Assembly (NCBI RefSeq): GCF_030506305.1
Contig: NZ_CP119421.1
Span: forward strand, 3,736,501-3,800,500
Reading direction: 5' to 3'
Source of the DNA: Porifericola rhodea
Lineage (GTDB): Bacteria; Bacteroidota; Bacteroidia; Cytophagales; Cyclobacteriaceae
DNA length: 64,000 nt
Shown: positions 20,201 through 29,017 of the stretch, piece after piece
How positions within the stretch are numbered: the stretch's first letter is position 1
Layout: the number at the start of each line of letters is the position of its first letter
The notes under the pieces: model-generated
Told to the model about the DNA's origin: nothing
Databases searched by the model: none
What the model saw: only the letters and a program-made list of their open reading frames with translations
Translations under genes and position numbers: made by a program

Positions 20201-22769
20201 TCGTGACCTTCTTAAAAATAAGGCTTTCATCACTGCGAGCGGTAATAATGCTGCACAACGCTTTAGCCCCCAAAAAATTATTAGTCTGAACGAAGAGCAG
20301 ACAATACTGGAAGGTGCTACTGCCAGTATTGAACTAGGCGAAGAGCATCAACTAAACAGCAACCGGTTTGTGTGGCTTCAAAATGGTAAAAATGCAACCA
20401 ACACGCAGAATGCTGGCTTGCAGATTAATAATTTTGCCCAGGCCCATGTGGGGTCTTATATCTGTAAAGTTACCAATACTGAGCTGCCAGGACTTACGCT
20501 GGAAATTGAAGGTTTTGAGCTTAAGCTTAAGTCAAAACAGCAGCAGACTATCAATGTGCCGCTTATCGCGGAAAAAACTTTTGGTGATGATCCATTTGAA
20601 CTAAGCGCTACGGCTAGCTCTAACCTGCCTCTTAGCTACAGCAGAGTTGATGGGCCCATCAGTGTGGAAGGTAATAAGGTGACAATTACTGGAGCGGGTG
20701 AAGCTAAAATTAAAGTTTCGCAGGAAGGAAACGCTACTTACCATGCCGCGCAACAGGAAATTTCATTTACCATTAAACGTGCTTCTCAAAACATTGAGAA
20801 AGTAGTTGTAGCTGATAAAGTGTATGGCGATGAGAACTTTAAACTGGAAGTAAAAGCCAGCAGCAGTTTACCTGTTTTACTTAGTGTAAGTGAAGGTAAT
20901 GTAAGTCTGAACAATGATATCGTAAGTCTGGAAGGCGCGGGTAAGGTAAGCATACAAGCTAGCCAGGAAGGTAATGATAATTATCTCTCCGCTCCAGCCA
21001 CCACCATCACCTTTAATGTAGCCAAAGCCAGCCAAACCATAAGTTTTGATGAAATAGCCGATCAGGTTTACGGTGAAGAGCCTTTGGCTTTAAATGCTAG
21101 TGCTTCATCAGACCTGCCTGTAAGCCTGAGAGTAGTATCAGGAGATGCAGAAATAAATGAGGGAGAACTTATCGTCAAAACAGCGGGAGATATTGTACTG
21201 GAAGCCTTACAACTTGGGAATTCAAATTATGAGAAAGCAGAAGCTATAAGAAGAAGCTTTACGGTAGAAAAAGCAGATCAGGTCGTTTATTTTGATAAAA
21301 TCCTGAACCGTGACATTGAAGACTTTCCTTATACTCTGGAGGCTTTTAGTAGCGTAGAAGGTTTAGAACCTGTGCTTAAGGTAATTGAGGGTAATGCTAC
21401 CATTAACGAAGGTAAAGTGCTTACCGTAAGCAATACCGGAAAAGTTGTGATTGAAGCATCACACCCCGGAACCGAAAATTACAAAGCTGCTGAAGCTGTT
21501 CTTCAGGAGTTTTATGTGACATCCACAGCCAAGGCAGCGCAGACTATTGTACTAAAATCTTTACCTGATACGGTAAGTGTGCTGGATGAAGTAGAGCTAA
21601 ACTGGACAGTAAGTAGCGGACTGGAGCCTGTCATCAATGTTAGTGGCCCTGCTTCAATCAATGGTAATACGCTTAGCTTTACTGCAGCGGGCGAGGTGAG
21701 TATAGAGATGTTGCAAGAGGGCGACACTGACTACAATGCCGCAACTCCGGTATTGCGAAGTATTTATGTCGTTAAAGCGCCGCAAACTATTGAGCTGGCA
21801 CCTATTGGAGATGTAAAAGTTGGAGATGAACAAATTAGCCTGCAAGCTACCAGTGAAAGCGGACTGCCCATTACTTACAAATTAATTTCGGGCAATGTAG
21901 AGCTTAATGGAAATTTTGTTACAATCTTAGGCGAAGGAGAAGTAAAGATAGAGGCCTGTCAGCAAGGGGATGCACTTTATGCCGCAGCGCCAGTAAAGCA
22001 GATTATATTTACGGTTTATCCACAGGCCAGACTTACTCAATCTTTGAGTGTGGAAGCTATTGAAGATAGAACCTATGGTGATGAAGCATTTGACTTAAAC
22101 ATAGATACCACTTCTGACCTTCCTTTGTCAATTGAACATAGCGGACCGGTCAGTATTTCTAACACAACAGTTGCAATAAAGGGGGCAGGTAGTGTCACTA
22201 TTAAAGTGTACCAGAAAGGTAACGCTACGTATGCTCCGAGTGATACCGTTGTTTTAAATTTTAGTATCGCTAAAGCAACCCAGCAGATTGTATTTAATAC
22301 TGAAAAAATCAGAGAAGGAGTTTATCTGCTTCAGGCTAGTAGTAATGCTGATTTAGCAGTAAGCTACGAGATTGTGGAAGGCGAAGCTGAATTTAAAGGA
22401 GATACTTTATTCGTTCTCGGATCTGAGGATGTAAAAGTACAGGCTATCCAAAATGGTAATGACAATTACCTGTCGGCAGAGCCGGTAAGTAAAATAATGG
22501 CCGCCGATAAGGTTACAGCCATCAACGATGATCTGGACAAAAGTATCAATGTGTATCCCAACCCCAGTGATGGTGCTTTTAATATTGAGCTAAAGGGTTT
22601 TGACAAAAGTAGAACACTTAGTATTCACAATGCTCAGGGCAAGCTAATCTATCTATTGAAAAGTAACATAATTGAATCAGTTGATCTGAGTAATCATGCT
22701 TCCGGAGTTTACCTCTTAAGTGTAGAGGAAAAAGGCCAGGTACATCACTATCGCCTAATCAAAAGATAA
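17259..22769 (+). CDS. Large secreted M6 metalloprotease with LRR, Ig-like repeats and T9SS tag
   Basis: Secreted modular protein of 1836 residues. Signal peptide to about residue 22. Then an M6 (immune-inhibitor-A-like) zinc metalloprotease domain at about 140-420 with the motif HEFGHLLGLPDLYD (His315, Glu316, His319; Asp or downstream residue as third ligand). A beta-sandwich of prepeptidase type follows at about 545-640. Next come plant-type leucine-rich repeats at about 645-1010 (LSGSIPENL, LSGGIPSSL, LDLSNNQLEGKLP), an Ig-like segment to about 1090, then eight repeats of about 80 residues at about 1096-1748. The end is a type A T9SS sorting domain starting INVYPNPSDGAFNIEL, so the protein is exported through the outer membrane and probably anchored or released. 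The role is likely extracellular proteolysis with adhesion. It is monocistronic with a strong terminator. Confidence 0.95.
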   Translation: MRHFNRGWLVAFLLVLTFPSFSQDHPHAYPPAPYAVRVVQPNGQTLQIIARGNDHVHWAETLDGYTVIKNDEGYYEYAELRNNKLVGSGKIATDPANRSMQEMRGMIGIAKHLKPQEERSHVHNKQSFAPLSSSNAAIPAVPSKGKVKLLAICIDYPDLPHTKSVETFSRLLNSGINGNPSFKQYFQDNSYGQLDIEVEVVGWVKASKNYEYYGYANGNRRTRELVKEAIQAAEDTGVDFSQYDNDNDGDADAVMVIHSGPGAEEGGRNDYIWSHRWTIPFEFHDNTFIFDYAVFPEIRTSSWFDNTVGIGIFCHEFGHLLGLPDLYDTESYNGNSNGIGEWGVMGTGGWLGSEDYPASLSAWSKEKLGWVKPLDITESYGKFKLPAASKEDVIYKINTGRDKEYFLLENRQRDGFDRELRGTGLAVWHINTDKTDEYPSYNAVNGDVDLKGVDLEEADGNFDLDNMRNRADDGDLYPGSSKQTSFSVFTSPTTESYFDLNSSTETGISIEDIKENTDGSISFVHNRKFVNSGTTCDNTLIAFDGKNKANGSSAWFEFTMPRTGSLIVDTKNAGRPTMGEVFTACNNNTPLAQASSQNENGKHTAMRIKYLEKGQKVLIHWGEVSGQTNPYDFDIKIEDKVSSQDSLGLVAMYQQMSGAKWSKKSRWLSAPVSTWEGVTVENGRVTKLEFVEAGLEKSFPEEFYLLSELRSLTLINNKLSGNISNSLNQLSKLEEITIQEDELTGSFLENISQLNKLKKLVLKDVKLNAQLPTNFDKLSNLEQLEISNAGLSGGIPSSLNRLSKLNKLVLSKNSLSGSIPENLEGLWLLEHFELNDNQISGKLPAELINLPALKSLLLEKNKLSALPENFFSSNTLNEIDLSNNLIAGELPKTVNRSTNNSLKLELNNNLLTGTISSSLSKINFNQLDLSNNQLEGKLPALRASELVNIASNNINAMDKLVDTSASSSNMKLWCQSNKLTFRDLLKNKAFITASGNNAAQRFSPQKIISLNEEQTILEGATASIELGEEHQLNSNRFVWLQNGKNATNTQNAGLQINNFAQAHVGSYICKVTNTELPGLTLEIEGFELKLKSKQQQTINVPLIAEKTFGDDPFELSATASSNLPLSYSRVDGPISVEGNKVTITGAGEAKIKVSQEGNATYHAAQQEISFTIKRASQNIEKVVVADKVYGDENFKLEVKASSSLPVLLSVSEGNVSLNNDIVSLEGAGKVSIQASQEGNDNYLSAPATTITFNVAKASQTISFDEIADQVYGEEPLALNASASSDLPVSLRVVSGDAEINEGELIVKTAGDIVLEALQLGNSNYEKAEAIRRSFTVEKADQVVYFDKILNRDIEDFPYTLEAFSSVEGLEPVLKVIEGNATINEGKVLTVSNTGKVVIEASHPGTENYKAAEAVLQEFYVTSTAKAAQTIVLKSLPDTVSVLDEVELNWTVSSGLEPVINVSGPASINGNTLSFTAAGEVSIEMLQEGDTDYNAATPVLRSIYVVKAPQTIELAPIGDVKVGDEQISLQATSESGLPITYKLISGNVELNGNFVTILGEGEVKIEACQQGDALYAAAPVKQIIFTVYPQARLTQSLSVEAIEDRTYGDEAFDLNIDTTSDLPLSIEHSGPVSISNTTVAIKGAGSVTIKVYQKGNATYAPSDTVVLNFSIAKATQQIVFNTEKIREGVYLLQASSNADLAVSYEIVEGEAEFKGDTLFVLGSEDVKVQAIQNGNDNYLSAEPVSKIMAADKVTAINDDLDKSINVYPNPSDGAFNIELKGFDKSRTLSIHNAQGKLIYLLKSNIIESVDLSNHASGVYLLSVEEKGQVHHYRLIKR
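20544..22505 (+). repeat. Eight tandem ~80-residue Ig-like repeats coded within the M6 protease
   Basis: Eight diverged units, each starting near QTI or a variant, carrying YGDE-like and GNATY/GNDNY-like signatures (for example KVYGDENF, QEGNDNYLSA) and ending just before the next Q. Units 1, 2, 3 and 7 keep the YGD/E motif; units 4, 5, 6 and 8 have lost it. They resemble MBG/Ig-like stalk domains of Bacteroidota surface proteins. Divergence between units argues for old duplication rather than recent slippage. Confidence 0.85.
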
Positions 22770-22875
22770 GTAGGTTATAGAATACGTTAAAAATTTAGTC
22801 TACTCTGGCTTAATTCTTAGAATTAGTGAAGTAGCTTTATAATCTTTTACTACTCATAGCAAGCAGACAAAAATT

Positions 22876-22915
22876 AAGCTGTACTTCTCTATGTTCAAAA
22901 GAAGTACAGCTTTTT
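22876..22915. terminator. Strong terminator between protease and antiporter genes
   Basis: Perfect 13-bp stem: AAGCTGTACTTCT at 22876-22888 with AGAAGTACAGCTT at 22900-22912, then TTTG. It terminates the protease mRNA and probably also serves the convergent antiporter gene. Confidence 0.85.
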
Positions 22916-22971
22916 GTTTTATAGGCTCATCCGCAAAATTTAGTGAGGAGGATAAATTGTGTAAAATCAGA

Positions 22972-24237
22972 CTAATGCGAGTCTTTATCTTTTACCAGGC
23001 TTACACCCAATCTTTTGATTAATTTTTCAACAGTTAAACCTTGAACTATAATGGAGAATACTACTACTACATAAGTCACTGTGAGCAGAAATTCGCGGTT
23101 CATATCTTCAGCTAAAGATAGAGCTAGTGCAATAGAGATTCCTCCTCTTAATCCTCCCCAACTCATAATGAGGTCAGTATGAGGTACAAACTCCAAGCGC
23201 TTACTAAAGAATGCAATAGGTGCTTTCAGAACAAGGTAGCGCGATAGCAGCACTATGACTATAGCTACCAGACCAGCAATCAGGTATTGACCTTCGTAAG
23301 AAATAATCAGAAGCTCAAGACCAATCAAAACGAACAAGACAGCATTTAAGAACACATCTATCAGCTCCCAGAAACGATCCAGGTATACGCGAGTAGTCTC
23401 AGACATGGAGGTTTGTCGGGCACTGTTTCCAATAAACAAACCGGCTACAACGACTGCCAGAGGGCCTGAGAAATGCAGGCTGCTAGCTAACAAATACCCA
23501 CCCATTACTATGGCTAAGGTGATCATCACCTCAGTTTCGTAATGATCAATAGTTCGCGTCAGATGAAAAGTAAGGTAACCTAAAGCCAGTCCTAAGCCTA
23601 TACCTCCAATTACTTCTTCTGCAAATAGTATTGCAATCTCAGAGGCTCCTACATTGTCTATACCTTTATTTGCGATATTGAATAGAGTTAGAAAAATGAC
23701 AACCCCTACACCATCGTTAAATAAAGATTCGCCTACAAATTTAATTTCCAGTTGTTTGGGTACCCCAATACTTTTAAGGATACCGAGCACAGCGATAGGG
23801 TCGGTAGGGGAGATGAGTGCACCAAAAAGTAAGCAGTGAATAAATGCTATCTGATACCCGATAAGGTAATTGGTAACGTAAAAGAAGGCAGTACCTACCA
23901 GAAAAGTAGACGTAAGCACACCTACTGTGGCAAGAATAAGGATAGGAACTCCCTGTTCTTTTAGTTTTTCCCAATCTGTATGCAGGGCTCCGGCAAACAG
24001 CAAAAAGCTTAAGAGTACATCTAGTATAAGATCACTAAAATCTATCTGGTTTATCGTATTTTCAGCAATACTGATAATTTTTTGATTGAAGGTTCCGCCT
24101 AACAAAATCAGAAGTGTAAGAATAATGGCCATAATCATCAGGCCAATAGTAGTGGGAAGCTTAAAAAAACGAACATTGATGTAGCCAAAAATGGAAGAGA
24201 TAACTACAAGTAGGGTAATGATAGTAAAAATGTCCAT
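22972..24237 (-). CDS. Na+/H+ antiporter, CPA1/NhaP type
   Basis: Inner-membrane cation/proton antiporter of 421 residues with about 12 hydrophobic helices. Family motifs: LISPTDPIAVLGIL (Asp146) and GESLFNDGVGVVIFL (residues 169-182, containing the Asn174-Asp175 pair expected of electroneutral CPA1 exchangers), plus WGGLRGGISIALALS near residue 360. There is no cytoplasmic regulatory domain (TrkA-C or cNMP), and the C-terminal tail is short. It exports Na+ (possibly K+ or Li+) in exchange for protons and so contributes to pH and salt homeostasis, compatible with a marine or saline habitat. It is transcribed alone, convergent with the protease gene, and divergent from the DUF1328 gene across about 300 bases. 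Confidence 0.93.
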   Translation of the reverse strand: MDIFTIITLLVVISSIFGYINVRFFKLPTTIGLMIMAIILTLLILLGGTFNQKIISIAENTINQIDFSDLILDVLLSFLLFAGALHTDWEKLKEQGVPILILATVGVLTSTFLVGTAFFYVTNYLIGYQIAFIHCLLFGALISPTDPIAVLGILKSIGVPKQLEIKFVGESLFNDGVGVVIFLTLFNIANKGIDNVGASEIAILFAEEVIGGIGLGLALGYLTFHLTRTIDHYETEVMITLAIVMGGYLLASSLHFSGPLAVVVAGLFIGNSARQTSMSETTRVYLDRFWELIDVFLNAVLFVLIGLELLIISYEGQYLIAGLVAIVIVLLSRYLVLKAPIAFFSKRLEFVPHTDLIMSWGGLRGGISIALALSLAEDMNREFLLTVTYVVVVFSIIVQGLTVEKLIKRLGVSLVKDKDSH

Positions 24238-24537
24238 GCAATATTTTTAATGGTGAATCATTCAATAGCAAAAATATCAATAAAAATAAGTGTAGCGCAT
24301 TAAAAACAAAGTACGTAAGGCATTTTGAATAATTACTGCTGTTAAGTGTTGAGCGATATTCGCTCTGCCTTGTGTGTAACCGTGCATTTATTTCTACATA
24401 AACAGAAACAAAATGTTAATGCTCTTCCCCAATATTTTATAGCGATATAATCCTAATAATCTGTGAAACAGTAAATTATAAATTGCGGAAAGCTATTTGA
24501 TTAGTTATTAATATCTTTTTAACCTAAAACCATTGTT
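24238..24537. other. Divergent promoter region, antiporter and DUF1328 genes
   Basis: 300 AT-rich bases without a gene. A TATTTTTG box lies on the minus strand (24269-24276), close to the antiporter start, but the -33 element is not well placed. Nothing else recognised. Confidence 0.4.
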
Positions 24538-24702
24538 ATGCTTAAATGGACAGTAATTTTTTTAGTCATCGCTCTGATAGCCGCTGTACTTGGATTTGGA
24601 GGTATAGCAGCTGGAGCCGCAGAAATCGCTAAGATTTTGTTTTTTGTATTTTTGGTTCTTTTTGCCATCTCACTGATCATGGGATTTGTAAGACGGAAAT
24701 AA
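24538..24702 (+). CDS. DUF1328-family small membrane peptide
   Basis: A 54-residue protein starting [19 protein letters not shown] and ending GFVRRK. It has two hydrophobic helices (about residues 5-24 and 28-49) separated by [12 protein letters not shown], which is the conserved core of the YtjA/DUF1328 family found widely in bacteria, often induced by stress. The exact function is unknown. The short length and small-residue-rich linker match the family well. It is monocistronic: a bidirectional terminator follows 10 bases after the stop codon. Confidence 0.9.
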   Translation: MLKWTVIFLVIALIAAVLGFGGIAAGAAEIAKILFFVFLVLFAISLIMGFVRRK

Positions 24703-24712
24703 CTCATATGAA

Positions 24713-24744
24713 AAAACCCTGAAATCCATAGGATTCAGGGTTTT
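24713..24744. terminator. Bidirectional terminator between convergent genes
   Basis: AAAACCCTGAAATCC pairs with GGATTCAGGGTTTT (one bulged A). A- and T-runs flank both sides, so it can stop both the DUF1328 mRNA and the minus-strand transglutaminase operon. Confidence 0.85.
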
Positions 24745-24801
24745 CCTTTTGCTTATAATTAAGCCTTCAATCAATCACTCTATTACATCCAAATTATTTG
24801 C

Positions 24802-26712
24802 TCAGGTAGATTTTCTGAGTACGATTTTCTGCGCGTCTTTCTGCGCTATTCTTTCATAAAATTTTACCAGCTCATCGTAGGCTTCTGCCGGAAAGTGTCC
24901 TTTCTGAGTTTTAAATTTTCTCACAAACACTATTTTTCCCTGTTCCTGCTCAAAACTTAAAGAGTACTCTCCAAACTCATTTTTGATATGAGTGGGCTCT
25001 GGTATATATTCTGGATGCATACTCTCTGGTATCAGAAAGGTGATGGAGTCAGTATCAATAAAAGCAGTTTCAACAACCACTTCATTTTTCCTCTCCTTCA
25101 GTTGAGGTGGCGTACCGTCCATCTGGTTTAACAAGTTAGGAGTAAAGAAAAAGCGCTTGCTGCTAAGTTGAGCGTACTTTTCTAGTTTTACTTCCAGACG
25201 CTCCTCTATCGTAGGGTTAGCACGCTCCTTAACTTCGTAATGGTGGTTAAGCAAAGTGAAGTTAGGAATAGATGTTTTTTGGTAAATAATTTTTTCCTGC
25301 TCATTTTTAGGGTACCGAAGTATTGGGCTGATATGCGCGTACTGCAAACCCTGGTACACAGTTCTAATCTGGGCATCTCCGTGTCCTTCTTCGTTCAGGG
25401 TAATTACTACCTTTCTGCTTTGCTGGTTTTCTTCTTGAGAGTAGCTAGTAGTATGAGCAATTTTTCCTCCCTCTTTATCCACAATCAGTACATCTCTATC
25501 GCTGGTAAAGTAGCCCAGATAGCCGAAGGGATTGTTCTGGTCGGTGCACTCCAGCCAGATGGTGTCCTGAGCCACGGGTACACAGAGTATAGCATGGTTA
25601 AACTGTGTGCTGGGAAAATCAGTAAAAATAGGTGTAGCATCTTCTCCTGCTCTTATCAGGGTGTAGTACGACTCTATACCTATTGCTTTGAGCAGCGACT
25701 GGGTATAATTAGTAAGTGCCTTACAGTCTCCGTAACCCATTTCGTCTACCACACTGGCAGGAAAAGGCTGGTATCCTCCAATACCCAGCTGTATGCTTAC
25801 ATATCGGGTTTTGGATTGCATATACTCATACACTTTTTTTATTTTCTCCTTTTCATCTTCAATACCTTGCACCAGGGCTCTTACTTCAGCCTGAGTTGCT
25901 AAGGGCAGATCATCACGTCCTTTGTTAAGCTTGTTGATCCACTGACCAAAACTTTTCCAGCTTTCCATATTACCAGCATAGCCTTCGTATTCAAAATCAT
26001 TGGGAGCCAGGTGAATAGAAGGAAGTATTTCTGCAAACTCAGGGCTAAGAGGCTCCTTTTCCTGAGCATAGTAGTTTGTAAGTTGCCAGCTATAAGTTTT
26101 TTCATTATTAGCATTGCTCATTTTAGTCTCACCTTCAAAATTGACAGCTTTGTAGCGTACCCCCAGGTCTTTAGGAACAGTAACACTAAAGTTTGACTCT
26201 TCCACCGCCAGGTTGCGGCCACTTACCGGACTCCAACTTGGATAATAAAAAAGTCCTTTAAACTCTATTTCGTAGCTATATTCTACTGTATAAGGGTATT
26301 TGCTACTGTTGTACTCATAAAACTTAAGACGATAGTCATCATAGAGAGAGCCTGCAGAGTGAGCGCTATTATCTTCTATCTCGCTGTTTTTAGCTTTTTT
26401 TATTTCTTTACCATTTTCATCATATACCACATAATCTATGTTTTTTACCTTACGTTGAGGGTCATAATAGATAAAGAGCGGAGCAAAACGATCTCCGTAA
26501 TGATTAAGAATAGTAATGGCTTTACGTACCTTTAAGGTACCTTTACTTTTAGATTCTACAATAAATGATTTCTCTTCATACCTTAAGATAGCATCAGATT
26601 TATGAGTGAGTTGCTCGTCTACTTTATGGAAAGCGTAACGAGGTACGCTGGCAGCAAATGCCATACTGCTGCCTAACAGTACCATAAGAATTATTAGAAT
26701 ATGTTTTCTCAT
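24802..26712 (-). CDS. DUF3857/transglutaminase-like exported protein, catalytically intact
   Basis: Exported protein of 636 residues: signal peptide ending near residue 21 (SSMAFAA), a DUF3857 beta-domain at about 50-200, a transglutaminase-like fold at about 265-395 and a C-terminal beta-domain of DUF3858 type. The papain-like triad is complete: Cys330 in GYGDCKALTNY, His373 in STQFNHAIL and Asp391 in LECTDQNN. Members of this fold act as proteases, amidases or cross-linking enzymes; the substrate here is unknown. The start codon overlaps the stop of the upstream gene by one base (TAATG), so the two are translationally coupled and probably function together in the periplasm. Confidence 0.9.
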   Translation of the reverse strand: MRKHILIILMVLLGSSMAFAASVPRYAFHKVDEQLTHKSDAILRYEEKSFIVESKSKGTLKVRKAITILNHYGDRFAPLFIYYDPQRKVKNIDYVVYDENGKEIKKAKNSEIEDNSAHSAGSLYDDYRLKFYEYNSSKYPYTVEYSYEIEFKGLFYYPSWSPVSGRNLAVEESNFSVTVPKDLGVRYKAVNFEGETKMSNANNEKTYSWQLTNYYAQEKEPLSPEFAEILPSIHLAPNDFEYEGYAGNMESWKSFGQWINKLNKGRDDLPLATQAEVRALVQGIEDEKEKIKKVYEYMQSKTRYVSIQLGIGGYQPFPASVVDEMGYGDCKALTNYTQSLLKAIGIESYYTLIRAGEDATPIFTDFPSTQFNHAILCVPVAQDTIWLECTDQNNPFGYLGYFTSDRDVLIVDKEGGKIAHTTSYSQEENQQSRKVVITLNEEGHGDAQIRTVYQGLQYAHISPILRYPKNEQEKIIYQKTSIPNFTLLNHHYEVKERANPTIEERLEVKLEKYAQLSSKRFFFTPNLLNQMDGTPPQLKERKNEVVVETAFIDTDSITFLIPESMHPEYIPEPTHIKNEFGEYSLSFEQEQGKIVFVRKFKTQKGHFPAEAYDELVKFYERIAQKDAQKIVLRKST

Positions 26713-28754
26713 TATTCAGATTTTATAGTTTTTCGCAATACAAGCTGCTCAGCCTGTTTTGATACTATGATGTTATAAAACTCCCGGAGGTGTGTGTATT
26801 CCTGTGCCAGAAACCTACTTTTATTAATCTCCAGCTTACTCACTAATTGTATAATATTGCCCATCTGCTTGGCCTGATAGGTAAAGTGGGCACTGTTTTC
26901 TGGTAGCACTACAGAAATGGCTTCGGGTAACTCTTCCACTTCGTAGCCTTCAGGTAGCTGAAGGTTAAGCATGTACATCTTAGCGTTGGGGTGCGCGTAA
27001 TCTACCGGGTACGTGCGTTCATTTAGTTTAAAAGGGTTTTCGCTAATGCGGTCCGCAATCATAGGATTAATGTATATGAGCTTACCGGTCTGTACAATAT
27101 CTTTTGAGCTTAACTCTAGCTCTTCTTTTACCGGCTCGTAAATATCTGACCATTGCGAAGAACTGTAGTTTTTGACCTGCCAATGACTGTTTTTTTCTTC
27201 CAGGGCTTTTTGCCTTTCTTCTACTTTCTGGTAGTAATTTTTTCTAAGGTTGAGTGCTTCATATCCATAAGACCCCAAGCTTAGTTTAATATCTAATTGT
27301 TGCTCTTCGTTGAAAGATGCATAGGCAACAACCATCTTTTGAGATGGTGATTTTTTCTGCTTATCCAGATTAATCCAACGGGCTTTTCCATCTTCGGCAA
27401 TAAGTCTTCCCTGATTGTTTAGGCAACGAACAGGCAGCAGATTATGAGGACAGTTAGGTTCAGTAGCGTCCAGAAGTAATTCATTATTATCTACCTGAAC
27501 ATGCGCAATTACATAATTGTACTGATTCAGCATAGGGTAGGAGGGAATCATCATGCCGTGAGATCTTGTACTAAGTGCTACAGGGTTTGCCTCAAGCCCA
27601 ACCGCTCTAAGCATAGCAATAAGCGTCAGGTTGATATCTGCGGCATTACCGCTCTTCTCTTCCAATGTTCTTATTGCCGACTGATTGGCGTACAGGCGTT
27701 CATTACCATTCCAGCTAACGTGATCTCTCATATAGCTGTACAGGATCGCAAGCTTTTTGGCAGGGTCCGTTTCTGTGCCTACGAGAGCTTCTGCCTGCTT
27801 CTTTAGCGCACCCTTCTTTTGAATGATCTGCCCAAAATGTTCTGCTTTTAATAAATCCTTGTCTATGTTTTCCCAGGTGGTCGCATATATCTCTGTAGCT
27901 TGTCCAGGAATACTGATACTGGCGAGCTCAAATGATATTTTCATGACATAATCCTCCATGGTAGTGATGTAGGGTTCCTCTACCAGCGCAGGCACATCTT
28001 TGGCGACAAACCTTTCAGTAAACTCAATAAATTTCAGGTTGTGATTGCTGTAGTCTGTCTTTACAGTACGGTTGTTCTCTACCCTGTTTTTTGTCGTAAA
28101 ATTAAAGCTTCCGGAGCGGCTTCCGGTTTCGTGTATGCTTAATGGATAGTAGCCGCGCGTAAACTGCTGATACTTAAAGTACTCAGGAATGGCGACATTA
28201 TATTCGCTCCAGATGACTGGAATGCTACTCTGAAAATGCCAGTCCTGGAAATTATAGAGAAAATCAGAAACAATTACATATTCGTATTCTATTACAGAAC
28301 CGGTTTTGACTGCGGGCATTGTAAACTTGTAAAGGTCTAGATTGTCATTATATGCTTCTGTAAACTCACCATCTTTTTTAAGTTTTTCCTTTTCTACCTT
28401 GCCGTCAATAAGATTGTAGGTATAGCCCTTTAGCGTAGAAATTACTTCTTTATTTTTACCAGATTTATAGAGAGGAATTTGCGCGTCGGCCCATGTATAG
28501 CCTTCGTTTTTCAATATTTTAATTCTCGTTCTCCTTCTAAATTCCAGCTGTATGCCTGAGCTTTGATTGTACTTAAACCGGGTAGAGCCTATATCGCATA
28601 ATACTACAGCGGCGGCAGTACTGTCTGGCGTATAAATTTGCATCTCTAATTCATCTTTACTGATTTTCCCAAACTTTGAGGGTTCTTCCTGTGCATATAA
28701 GGGGTAAATAGTGCAACAGAAGCAAGTCAGGATTAGGTAAAGTAGTTTGTTCAT
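26712..28754 (-). CDS. DUF3857/transglutaminase-like exported protein, catalytic Cys and His missing
   Basis: The chosen start at 28754 gives 680 residues beginning with a signal peptide (MNKLLYLILTCFCCTIYPLY, then AQEE). The frame extends upstream to 29009, but that part is AT-rich and lacks a plausible leader. It carries a DUF3857 domain (about 60-240), a transglutaminase-like fold at about 320-460, and a DUF3858-like C-terminus. Where the paralogue has GDCKA, this protein has GNAADINL (Ala371), and the catalytic His is replaced (QYNYVIAHV); only the Asp is kept (LLLDATEPN). It is therefore probably a pseudo-enzyme that binds the substrate or the partner enzyme. As far as I recall the DINL variant is common in Bacteroidota, so this is a subfamily trait rather than decay. 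First gene of a two-gene operon. Confidence 0.88.
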   Translation of the reverse strand: MNKLLYLILTCFCCTIYPLYAQEEPSKFGKISKDELEMQIYTPDSTAAAVVLCDIGSTRFKYNQSSGIQLEFRRRTRIKILKNEGYTWADAQIPLYKSGKNKEVISTLKGYTYNLIDGKVEKEKLKKDGEFTEAYNDNLDLYKFTMPAVKTGSVIEYEYVIVSDFLYNFQDWHFQSSIPVIWSEYNVAIPEYFKYQQFTRGYYPLSIHETGSRSGSFNFTTKNRVENNRTVKTDYSNHNLKFIEFTERFVAKDVPALVEEPYITTMEDYVMKISFELASISIPGQATEIYATTWENIDKDLLKAEHFGQIIQKKGALKKQAEALVGTETDPAKKLAILYSYMRDHVSWNGNERLYANQSAIRTLEEKSGNAADINLTLIAMLRAVGLEANPVALSTRSHGMMIPSYPMLNQYNYVIAHVQVDNNELLLDATEPNCPHNLLPVRCLNNQGRLIAEDGKARWINLDKQKKSPSQKMVVAYASFNEEQQLDIKLSLGSYGYEALNLRKNYYQKVEERQKALEEKNSHWQVKNYSSSQWSDIYEPVKEELELSSKDIVQTGKLIYINPMIADRISENPFKLNERTYPVDYAHPNAKMYMLNLQLPEGYEVEELPEAISVVLPENSAHFTYQAKQMGNIIQLVSKLEINKSRFLAQEYTHLREFYNIIVSKQAEQLVLRKTIKSE

Positions 28755-29017
28755 AGTAGGATAGCTGTATAAAAGTGTAATATTCATACAAATATTACAT
28801 TTATAATTAAATAATGAAAATTTTAATAAAAAAAATAATATAATTATTATAACAAGTGGTGTGAATAGCTCATAGGCTTTCACAAAGGTGATTTTGTGAA
28901 CATATCCGCTTTGAGAGTTACATTCATGCGCATGTACTGTTTGGTGCTGAGTACATACGCTGAGATTGTATTCATGTAAGGATACACTTATATTGTAAGC
29001 TTTAACCAACCCTAAGT

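Noticed and set aside
20544-22505. Repeats as a CRISPR array
   Set aside because: The repetition is at protein level, about 80 codons long and diverged, inside one long reading frame.
25240-25902. Plus-strand 220-codon frame antisense to the transglutaminase gene
   Set aside because: It lies wholly inside a strong, motif-bearing minus-strand gene, and its translation is Cys/Phe/Leu-rich with no domain.
28755-29009. N-terminal extension of the upstream DUF3857 protein
   Set aside because: The extension is AT-rich low-complexity translation, and a proper signal peptide starts at 28754.
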